In this document: positions 10,316 through 16,870 of the stretch, piece by piece | How positions within the stretch are numbered: position 1 is the stretch's first letter | Layout: each line of letters begins with the position of its first letter | Assembly: GCF_001949145.1 (NCBI RefSeq) | Contig: NW_019091600.1 | Location: forward strand, 346,085 to 362,954 | Origin: Acanthaster planci | Lineage: Eukaryota; Echinodermata; Asteroidea; Valvatida; Acanthasteridae | Length of the DNA stretch: 16,870 nucleotides | Reading direction: 5' to 3' | Notes under the pieces: model-generated | Databases searched by the model: none | Told to the model about the DNA's origin: nothing | Seen by the model: only the letters and a program-made list of their open reading frames with translations | Made by a program: the position numbers and the translations under genes

Positions 10316-11789
10316 TGGTAGCAATCCATGTTTTTTATTACAAACAGCATATAAAGAAAAGAATTTATTCGTGGTATAATATTACTTAATTAAATATTCT
10401 TACATTTATTTATACAAAAATTTGTTCAAAGTACATGCATGTTGAGTTCCTATCAAAAGAAAAGATGATTAGTTGATATGGAAGCACAACAAACTCTGAC
10501 CAATTTTCATTTTGTTTTAAATTTTAAACAGTCTTTAAAACATTCCTGATTATAATTAATTTGACAGACCTAAGATGAAATTACCCTGGGTCAAGCACTA
10601 GACTTTCTGCAAACAGGGCCTCTATTTCGTTAAGACAGTAAAAATCTCCATGTCAAAGTTTGCTGTAATGCTTCAGGTTGGCAAAATGTTTCTGTTACCA
10701 AAACCTGTAATAATATATTTAAACAAACCAGAGTCTTGGTGCAGATAATGAACCTAGCTGAAGGTAATTGGTGCCATGCCTCTAGACGGTTGTAAATGTA
10801 CTAGTTTATAACTTACTCTATTATACCTGTATTCCTGTTATTCTTTTCATTATATGCTTGAAGTAGCATTGTTTCATTAGTTGAGTGCTCACATCTTGAT
10901 ACTGCCGCAGACTAAATGTACTTTAAAGCAGTGTTGTGCTAAGTCTAACAATTTCTTAATGACATACATATATCTGATTTTGAGCTCTAGTGTTCCATTC
11001 AGCGATAGGCTTTCATTTCCATAACCTGTTCAGAACGGTTTACTACAGAACTTACAGGAAAGCCAAATTGTTTTCATTCTATTCTCATTGGTGTAGTGAC
11101 ATTTAGTGACAATGGAGGGATAATGAAAAATATGGTAAAAAGGGAAACTGCCTTTGAATGTATAGCAACGTTGTAATATCAAGGAGAACTGTAAAATACA
11201 GACAGTATATTCATTTGAAACACATAAAAAAGAACACAGAAAGCTGATGGCTTTCTTGGTCTGAATGACGCCATACACCTTTGGGTAAGAAATTCTGAGT
11301 TACAGGTATAAGCCATGGCCTCTGGTTCCTCGTTTTTGTACAGTAAATAACTGGCATGAAGTTCTACTGTTGTACACTTTGTCAATTTGAATAGGATACT
11401 TTAAAAATCTAACATTTCAAAGTCTGTGTCAATTTGAAAAGTTAATTCAACATACAGGTAGCTTGTAACATTCAGCTCATAAAAATTCATCAAACTGGTT
11501 TCACAGCTAAGATTCTTAAAAGTTGATAGACAGTGGAAAAATCACTAAAATACCTCATAAATTTAGTCACACATTTGAACAGAAGGAGAAAGTTCTAAAA
11601 TTGAATTCATAATCTGCTTTTTCATCCTTTAAATTGTGCTTCATCTTCCTGAGGAAGAAAAAACTACATCTATGATTTCATTTCAATTGTTTTAGATGAA
11701 AGTAATGTATATGATCAATTTCTTGTTCAAAAGCTACATACACTAACTGTTTGGGAAAAGCTAAACAAATTCATAACCTGTTAGGACTA
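10316..11789 (-). other. Probable 3' UTR of the SCUBE-like gene
   Basis: This is AT-rich sequence downstream of the stop codon with no further cysteine-motif exon that I can find on either strand. It ends at a cluster of polyadenylation signals. The extent is inferred from those signals only; an earlier cleavage site using a variant signal cannot be ruled out. Confidence 0.4.
10334..10410 (-). terminator. Cluster of three AATAAA poly(A) signals
   Basis: On the minus strand AATAAA occurs at 10410-10405, 10369-10364 and 10339-10334. About 25-35 bases after the last one is a GT-rich stretch (GGTGTGCTTAATTT), as expected for a downstream cleavage element. These are the first good AATAAA hexamers after the stop at 11790. 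Confidence 0.45.
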
Positions 11790-11956
11790 CTAAGCGATGA
11801 CTTCACAATCTTCTTCCCCTCTAGCACCAGGGCCAACGGTGGTATGTCCACGTGGACAGGCTTGGCAGTAGGTGCTGCCCTCTTGTGACTGGTACATGCC
11901 AGGTGGGCAGGCATAACAAGCCTCCTGGTTTTCATACCAGCCTGACTCACAGGGAA
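11790..11956 (-). CDS. Terminal coding exon, ephrin-receptor-like (GCC2/GCC3) cysteine motif and stop
   Basis: The acceptor is TTCTCCGCTCAG (AG 11958-11957), in phase 1, with the split codon becoming GTT (Val). The exon encodes PCESGWYENQEACYACPPG, MYQSQEGSTYCQACPRG and HTTVGPGARGEEDCEVIA, then TAG at 11792-11790. The CxxG/CPPGxYQSQEGxxxCxxCPxGxTT pattern with the closing cysteine is the GCC2/GCC3 signature of extracellular proteins. No donor site that would bypass the stop is convincing, so this looks like the true last coding exon. Confidence 0.85.
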
Positions 11957-14900
11957 CTGAGCGGAGAAGATGCAGAATTGGTATAGGGATTATTATTACA
12001 GGAATTTTGATCAATCCTACAACATCTCTGTGAAATATGCAAACATGAATGCATTTAAGGTTACATTTCGAATGTGCAAGTTTGTTAACACAAACGTTGC
12101 TGCGAAAAAGACACAACATCAGTATAGATAAGTTTTGACCTCTGAGCATCAATAAAACACAGTTTAACATGTTGACTGCCGACTATGAGTATACTCGTAG
12201 TAACAGGTGTATTGGATTCTGCCACTACGAATATACTCGTAGGAAATGGAAGGCCGTTGTAATGTAAACTGAATGCACTGGCATCACTGAAGAACCAACA
12301 AATACCCTGCTGGAAGTGTCACGGAGGACATATAGACAACTGAAAGGTACCTCTTAATATGCACAACCAGGGGTGTAGCCGGGGGGGGGGGGCACATGCC
12401 CTCCCCCCACAAATTCCCGGTGCCCCCTTAAAAAAATGGATGAATGGATATTGAACAAGGCTACCAAAAGCTTGCCCCCAAAAACCACACAATGAAAGCT
12501 GGTGCCCCCCGTAAGATGTTGGTGCCCCCCTCAGGCCTCGAATTTCACAACAGCCATGATGGCCATGGCTTTCAGTGTCCTCCCATTTGGCCATTGTGCC
12601 TCCGAAAAGTGATCGTGTTTCATTGCCAAGATGGCAGTGCCCTTTTGTTCTCTTGGCCGTAGTGCCCTACACGCGCGTATCGACTGCCCCTGTTCAGCGA
12701 GGTACACCCGAAGCAGCAGCATACACATCATTCCTTGATTGCTCACATTCAACCAGAACACCGCGCTGCACCACCCAAATGCATGGCATGCACGCAAAGC
12801 ACGGCACAGGCAACACCCTCCGGCCTATCCGACTCAACATAACAGTGCATGCCCAAGCCAAGTATTTTAATGTACCATGCAATAATGTCAGTCTAGAACA
12901 AGTGCTCATCAACATTTACGCATTATCAGTATATCGGGAGCTCCACGTTTTTTGTGCACACGGGACAATTGTATGGTCGGGGCAGTATTTTAACTAACAC
13001 CGCAATGTAGTGTTTGCAGTTTAGTGCTATGTGCCGCACATGATCCGAACTGTACATACACAACATCTGTGCGGTCAATCAGAACTACCCTGATTAATTC
13101 TCATGTACGCTGTGTGCAAAATCACTGGCCTCGCCATTTTTTGTGGTATGCAAAATGCCGAGGAAAGAACGGCTGCAGTCAAAACAGGCTGAAGCCTTTC
13201 CACATTTGGCTGCTGGTTCGGCACTAATCACAGACATGTTCAGGTATAATGCGTATCCTACTTTTTCTTAGACCTGAATCATTTTCATGCAGTATAAAAA
13301 AAAATCGGGATGGCATTAATGCCCATAACTTTGGTACCGTGATGGCATTCATGCCCTCACGTTTGGCATTACTGCCCTTTATTTCAGCCAGTCCACCAAT
13401 GCCAAATGGCAGTGCCCTGAAAAAAATAGAATTCGACCCCTACCCCCTGTATCCCCCTGTAAAATCCTAACTACACCATTGTGTAAAAACACATGGCCAA
13501 TGGGAATGATTTATGAAATTGTGTGTGGCAGTCAACCTGTTAATAGACACAGTTCTTAACCACTTCATGCGGGATGGACCGGGTGACATCTGTCACTTGC
13601 TCCCATGCTAGAGTGATTCTCACTGAGTCTGTACACAAACAGAGGCTTGATCTAGTGCATGGAGGTACATGTATTGAGTATGAGTGGAGCTCTAAAGTAG
13701 CCATGGACCACAGCTAGGTGTCATAGCAAATATCACTTCATCACATTGTCTCAGAGTTTCCAATAAGCAATGGAACAGCAAGAAATCTTACAAATATACT
13801 GAACAAATGACTTTGAGGTATATTGTTGTTTTAAAAAGGACATTGATATTTTTGGCAGAAAAATTATATCATGGTTAGTTTATGTTGGAATAACTGTTAG
13901 CAAGTAAGTGGTTGAAAGGAAAAAACTGAATCCAAATTGGCCAGAAAGCCCAACATTGAAGCAAGCAGTGCTTACCACATCGCGCATCCTGTGCATTCAT
14001 GCGCACTGAGCCATGGGGACAGACTTGCATGCCATAGGCCTGGGTCCTCTCAGTGTCAACGTCGTACACCTGATGGTCAACATTCACGGCAAATTGACCC
14101 GATGCAGACTGGCTGATCAAATGTTGTGCTGCCTGTTGGAGTTCATTGGCAGCATCCACAGTGCTCTTTTGACTGGTCACTTAATGGATTGGATAGAGAA
14201 AGAGAACAGACAGTTATTGGTTACTTTGGCATTTCTGCTATTACCACGAAAGGGTGTTTAGCTAGAATCTGGCCACTCTATCTTCAGTCACTAAACTACT
14301 GGATTTTCTGAATTTATATCACAGGTGTGCTTCAGGGTAACTGCAAGTGATCTTAAAATCTCAACCAGTGACAAAAATTAGAAGCCATTACTGAGCTGAT
14401 AGCTTGTATGCAGAAGGTACGCACATGTTAAATACCTCTTCCAACCATTAAGGAGTCATGACTTGTTATTATGTCTACAAGTTTGTGATGCCACAGCAGA
14501 AAAGATATCCCCTTGGTTTAGTGTCGTGTGGATGAAGCATTGACTAGCATGGTGGTTGGTTGCAAGCTATTCCTTGGGGGTCAATTCATTTACCACTCCA
14601 CCGTAAGTAATTGGAAGCTACTCACAGTACATCCGGGTTCAAAACAGATTTTGGAACAGAATAAATATGGATTCTGTATATGAAATATTTGAAGAACTGC
14701 CATGCAGTCTTCACTTATGGACTAAATCAGGATAAACTGAGAAAACGTAGGTTTAAACCTCTCATTAATAATTCATTAAAATGGTCTCATCCAAAAATCT
14801 CTCAGTAAGAATGGCTACTACAGTTTGATACAGCCTTAGACGCTATCTGTCTATATCACCACCTTCCCTAAGGACTGTTCCTTATAATTGACAATACTGT

Positions 14901-16870
14901 TGCCATTATTTACTCATTCAAACCAAATCTGTCTTGACCATGGTCAGGCTTTATAAAGCCTGACCATGGTCAAGACAGATTTATAACTATGCTATACTGA
15001 TGAGATCAGCCATCATTCTCTCACCTTGTTCACTGGTCAGGTTCTGTTGGTCAGGGACATGGATATCACGTTCCAGTCTGATGGTAATTTGGATCGGCTC
15101 AACTGATCGGCGGCGGCGTCTGCGGGTGTGGTCTGCTGGACTCTGGGTGCTGCAGCCACGGACCTGAGGTACAACAAGGGATCAATGTGAAGTACACATG
15201 ACAAGTGGTCTTCAATAAGGTTTGGTAATACATCTGCTCAGGCTGTGTCCAGATCAACTGGCTGTGGCTGAGTGTATCACACAGCTCTCTAATACATCAG
15301 CTCAGGCTGTGTCCAGATCATCTGGCTGTGGCTGAGTGTAACACACAGCTCTCTAATACATCTGCTCAGGCTGTGTGCAGATCAACTGGCTGTGGCTGAG
15401 TGTATCACACAGCTCTCTAATACATCAGCTCAGGCTGTGTCCAGATCAACTGGCTATGGCTGAGTGTAACACACACATCTATGGGAAGTAGCTGTGGCTG
15501 CTAACCAATGGCTTCCATTGGTAAAGGTATCTTTCTCAGCCGAAGCTATATTTTTAAATGCAGTCTCAGTGGACATGCATTTGGCAGAACTGTCTAGTCA
15601 CAGTAGCCACGCCCCCTCTTTGGTCATTAATCACAAAAGAGAAATCAGCTCATCACACCTGTGTATTCCCTTTATTAATTTCATTCCAGTTCACTTACCT
15701 GGGCACGTTTCACACTACATGAGTTATCCTGTACACAGCTGAGTGTCTTTATGTTCAAGGTGATTTTGTCTCTGACTGTCTGATGAACCAGGCTATCTCT
15801 AGCGGGGTCAAACCCATCACAGGTCAGATGAGTGCTATAAGCCAGGTTCATCTCCATGGCAACCTTATTTGGTGGCTTGTACTCTGCAAGAGATATGAAG
15901 TGTACAGAGGCAACTGAGGCAATGCTCACTCTATGGTTCCAGCAACACTTTAAGGAGCAACTCAAAGGAAAACATGTTTTCTCTGATTTGTATCTGTTCA
16001 AATACATACGGAAGCATCCAAATCGAACGCAGTGTCATTTGTCTTAAGAGCTCAACTACAACAAGCTGAAAAGGTTTTTTTTTCTGTTCAAGCCAAGATG
16101 CAAATTCTGAACATGCTGAATATAGATTGCATCATTCAGGGCAAAGAGAGAAACCGAGGGGAACCCTCGCCCTGTGTTCATAGTGGATAAACCCATGTGC
16201 ATGCAAAACAATGGCTACATGCACAGTTTGGTAGGCACATGGGTTTATGCATTACCAACACAGGGTGAGGGTTCCCCTCTGTTTCTCTGTTTTCCCTGCA
16301 TGATGCAATCTATATTCAGCATATTCAGAATTCCCATCATGGCCTGAACAGAATAAAGCCCTTTTTAGCTTGTTATAGTTGAGCTCTGAAGACAAATGAC
16401 ACTGCGTTCGATTTTGATGCTTCCATATTTATTTCAACAGATAAAATCAGAGAAAACAACGGTTACCTGTGAGCTGCTCTTTAAACAGATTGTCAGGTTG
16501 CACGTAAAAAATTATTTCAACAGGATTTAAACACCTGCATCTCCAGGATACAAAACTGACTGAAAATGGACTCGAACATCCAACCACCAGAACGCAAAAT
16601 TGACTGAGGCAAGCCTGGAACCCTCCAACCTCCAGAATACAAAATTGAATGAAGCAGGAATTTCCAAGAGTGAGGAATTAATGCAAATTACCCGCCAAAC
16701 ATATAGAAATAACTTGGAATCAATATTAGTGATATTTCCATGTCAAATTATACAGGTCAAGTGTAACAGGGACACAAACATTTATAGAATGACCCATGTC
16801 TGAAAATTACCTCCTCTAGTTTGAAAGGGTAAGTCAAATTCTAGGTTCATTGAATCTGCACTGATATCCG
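11790..16870 (-). CDS. 3' end of a SCUBE/SVEP1-like secreted cysteine-rich protein gene (5 exons, 5' end outside window)
   Basis: Five minus-strand exons join in one open frame: 16870-16811 (partial), 15883-15699, 15163-15025, 14179-13976 and 11956-11790. Intron phases are 1, 0, 1, 1, and all boundaries are GT/AG. The roughly 250 residues run: a beta-rich stretch; cysteine pairs (LTCDG, LSCVQDNSC, RGC); a six-arginine run followed by SVE; an ITIRLERDI strand; a helix (ANELQQAAQHLI); QFAVNVDHQVYDV; then VCPHGSVR...DARC, PCESGWY, CPPGMYQSQEG and CQACPRGHTTVGPGA. From family knowledge, this order (cysteines, basic run, strand, helix, ephrin-receptor-like GCC2/GCC3 motif) fits the spacer and cysteine-rich region of SCUBE proteins, which are secreted and bind cell-surface receptors. 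SVEP1-like proteins share the last motif. The protein ends after one full motif, whereas SCUBE has about three plus a CUB domain. The match rests on recall, not a database search. Confidence 0.75.
12183..12242. repeat. Two subterminal 18 bp near-palindromes in the piggyBac-like element
   Basis: CTATGAGTATACTCGTAG (12183-12200) and CTACGAATATACTCGTAG (12225-12242) are near copies of each other, and each is an imperfect palindrome centred on GTATAC or ATATAC. They sit 15 and 57 bp inside the left end, where subterminal transposase-binding repeats occur in piggyBac elements (inference). Confidence 0.75.
12381..12392 (+). repeat. Poly(G) run of 12
   Basis: Twelve uninterrupted G follow the end motif of the nested element. 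It is the longest homopolymer G run in the window and may vary in length. Confidence 0.95.
12419..12536 (+). repeat. Dispersed repeat, copy A (inside the hAT-like element)
   Basis: It starts GGTGCCCCCTTAAAAAAATG and continues through GAATGGATATTGAACAAGGC, AAAGCTTGCCCCCAAAAACC and GAAAGCTGGTGCCCCCC. It matches the copy at 7141-7262 closely over about 110 bp, and the start also matches 10194-10222. This shows that the family was mobile in this genome. Confidence 0.85.
13976..14179 (-). CDS. Exon 4 in window, helix/strand segment leading into the Cys-rich motif
   Basis: The acceptor is CCATTAAG (AG 14181-14180), preceded by a CT-rich tract, and the donor is GATGTG|GTAAGC (GT 13975-13974). The exon is symmetric phase 1-1, with 67 whole codons. 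It encodes an amphipathic helix (AANELQQAAQHLISQ), a strand pair (GQFAVNVDHQVYDVD) and the first cysteine pair of the motif (QVCPHGSV...DARC). A different acceptor at 14174-14173 (CCAG) would break the frame with the previous exon, so the first one is preferred. Confidence 0.8.
14925..14982. repeat. Perfect 58 bp palindrome
   Basis: The left half AAATCTGTCTTGACCATGGT... is exactly mirrored by the right half, with the axis between 14953 and 14954 (GGCTTTA|TAAAGCC) and no loop. Each arm holds its own 10 bp palindrome GACCATGGTC, so the structure is nested. It lies in the intron between the exons at 15025-15163 and 13976-14179. The next bases outward do not pair. Confidence 0.97.
15025..15163 (-). 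CDS. Exon 3 in window, polybasic processing-site segment
   Basis: The acceptor is TTGTACCTCAG (AG 15165-15164) and the donor is CAAG|GTGAGAG (GT 15024-15023). The exon has 46 codons plus one base, in phase 0, out phase 1. It encodes VRGCSTQSPADHT, six consecutive arginines, SVEPIQITIRLERDI and an N-glycosylation sequon NLT. The arginine run satisfies the furin-type R-x-K/R-R rule, so proteolytic processing or binding to heparan sulphate is possible (inference). The arginine codons are CpG-rich (CGC/CGA), unlike the surrounding introns, which fits real coding sequence. Confidence 0.8.
15226..15478. repeat. 64 bp tandem repeat, 4 copies
   Basis: The core CTCAGGCTGTGT starts at 15237, 15301, 15365 and 15429, exactly 64 bp apart each time. 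Copies differ at only a few positions (e.g. TCCAGATCA/TGCAGATCA, GCTGTGGCTGAG/GCTATGGCTGAG), which suggests recent expansion. It lies within the intron between the exons at 15699-15883 and 15025-15163. The unit is not a multiple of 3 and is not read as protein here. Confidence 0.95.
15699..15883 (-). CDS. Exon 2 in window, beta-rich cysteine-containing segment
   Basis: The acceptor is TCTCTTGCAG with AG at 15885-15884, and the donor is a near-consensus CAG|GTAAGTGA with GT at 15698-15697. The exon has 61 whole codons in phase 1, out phase 0. Visible features are KPPNKVAMEMNL, LTCDGFDPARD, a predicted strand ITLNIKTLSC and VQDNSCSVKRAQ. The paired cysteines around this strand precede the basic run encoded by the next exon, as in the SCUBE spacer. 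Confidence 0.8.
15949..16485. repeat. Long fold-back inverted repeat (two ~250 bp arms, 34 bp loop)
   Basis: The left arm 15949-16200 and the right arm 16235-16485 are reverse complements at roughly 85% by eye along their whole length. They include an identical 26 bp block around TCGAACGCAGTGTCATTTGT. Outer ends read TTTAAGGAGCA and, reversed, TTTAAAGAGCA. Inner ends read ACCCATGTGC and GCACATGGGT. I see no clear target duplication. It could be a fold-back/MITE-type element or a local inverted duplication. Confidence 0.9.
16536..16665. repeat. Short minisatellite, ~3 copies of a 44-45 bp unit
   Basis: The phrase CTCCAGGATACAAAACTGAC recurs in diverged form as ACCAGAACGCAAAATTGAC and CTCCAGAATACAAAATTGAA. 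The CAAAAYTGA core starts at 16551, 16595 and 16640. The spacing (44 then 45) and shared flanking bases show a decayed tandem array inside the intron. Confidence 0.7.
16811..16870 (-). CDS. Exon 1 in window (partial), SCUBE-like gene
   Basis: This is the 3' part of an exon that continues past the window edge. The frame reads DISADSMNLEF then DLPFQTRG and ends with one base of a split codon. The donor is GAG|GTAATT with GT at 16810-16809. The other two frames have stops. Phase 1 matches the acceptor of the next exon, so the split codon becomes GAG (Glu). It is short, and its assignment rests on the phase match and on being the only open frame. Confidence 0.55.

Larger units (their letters stand above)
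12368..13483. mobile_element. Nested hAT-like element, degraded, non-autonomous
   Basis: It begins CAGGGGTGTAGCCGG and ends with CCTAACTACACCATTG, whose reverse CAATGGTGTAGTTAGG matches at 11 of 16 positions. CAGGGGYGTAG ends are typical of hAT-type elements. The flanking 8-mers TGCACAAC and TGTAAAAA share 5 of 8, a weak target duplication. The inside is rich in GGCATT/TGCCC motifs and has a 140-codon open plus-strand stretch (12575-12997) that resembles no transposase I know. Ends are approximate. Confidence 0.4.
12164..13543. mobile_element. piggyBac-like non-autonomous element (TTAA target), interrupted by a nested insertion
   Basis: TTAA at 12164-12167 and 13540-13543 flanks inverted ends CATGTTGACTGCC (12168-12180) and, reversed, CAGGTTGACTGCC (13539-13527), 12 of 13 identical. 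TTAA target duplication is the mark of the piggyBac superfamily, and GTTGACTGCC-type ends are familiar in that group. No transposase frame is visible, so it is a MITE-like passenger. About 255 bp belong to it (200 bp left, about 60 bp right); the middle is the nested element. It lies in the last intron of the SCUBE-like gene. Confidence 0.75.
15884..16810 (-). other. Intron carrying the fold-back repeat and a 44-45 bp repeat
   Basis: This phase-1 intron of the SCUBE-like gene spans 927 bp. Over half of it is the fold-back repeat (15949-16485) and most of the rest contains a short tandem repeat (16536-16665). I see no convincing exon inside it. Confidence 0.6.

Noticed and set aside
12575-12997. 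Plus-strand open frame of 140 codons
   Set aside because: It lies inside the nested hAT-like element and shows no transposase or other domain. It overlaps other open frames on the opposite strand, as expected in GC-richer DNA.
13547-13620. A second piggyBac-like end (TTAACCACTTCATGCGGGA) adjoining the first
   Set aside because: No matching inverted end with TTAA was found in the window.
14013-14311. Plus-strand open frames opposite exon 4
   Set aside because: They are the antisense shadow of a well-supported exon.
1-16870. tRNA or rRNA genes, CRISPR arrays, bacterial operons
   Set aside because: No tRNA B-box with a matching A-box was seen. The tandem repeats lack unique spacers, and the gene structure is plainly eukaryotic.

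Overview
This is a eukaryotic, almost certainly animal, genomic window. It has no operons, ribosome binding sites or long uninterrupted reading frames. It has short exons with good GT/AG splice sites, symmetric phase-1 introns typical of extracellular-domain genes, AT-rich noncoding DNA, minisatellites and small DNA transposons. Frequent ACATGTACATGT-type palindromes and several minisatellites suggest a marine invertebrate (amphioxus, echinoderm, hemichordate or mollusc), but this is only an impression and I cannot name the species.

Right third (about 10.3-16.87 kb, minus strand): the 3' end of a gene for a secreted cysteine-rich protein. Five exons (16870-16811, 15883-15699, 15163-15025, 14179-13976, 11956-11790) join in one frame with matching phases (1, 0, 1, 1) and give about 250 residues ending in a stop. 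The layout matches the spacer plus cysteine-rich part of the SCUBE family, or a SVEP1-like relative: paired cysteines, a six-arginine run, a strand/helix segment, then an ephrin-receptor-like (GCC2/GCC3) cysteine motif. It stops after that one motif, with no CUB domain in the window. A 3' UTR of about 1.5 kb probably runs to three AATAAA signals near 10.33-10.41 kb.

Every intron of this gene seen here carries structured DNA. These are a long fold-back repeat (15949-16485) with a short 44-45 bp repeat beside it, four copies of a 64 bp repeat (15226-15478), a perfect 58 bp palindrome (14925-14982), and a piggyBac-like element flanked by TTAA (12164-13543) that holds a second, hAT-like insertion.

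Middle (about 4.3-9.6 kb, minus strand): a tentative three-exon gene for a 79-residue protein. It starts behind a CCAAT/TATA promoter-like block at 9555-9608. Its exons are 9534-9495, 7654-7588 and 4427-4295, all with good splice sites and compatible phases. I do not recognise the product. Its introns include a hAT-like MITE with an 8 bp target duplication (5553-5988). Just past its stop lies an eleven-unit 70 bp minisatellite (3456-4190).

Left end: two closely spaced candidate minus-strand exons at 1489-1364 and 1314-1211, of unknown identity. The remainder is AT-rich noncoding DNA with fragments of repeats.
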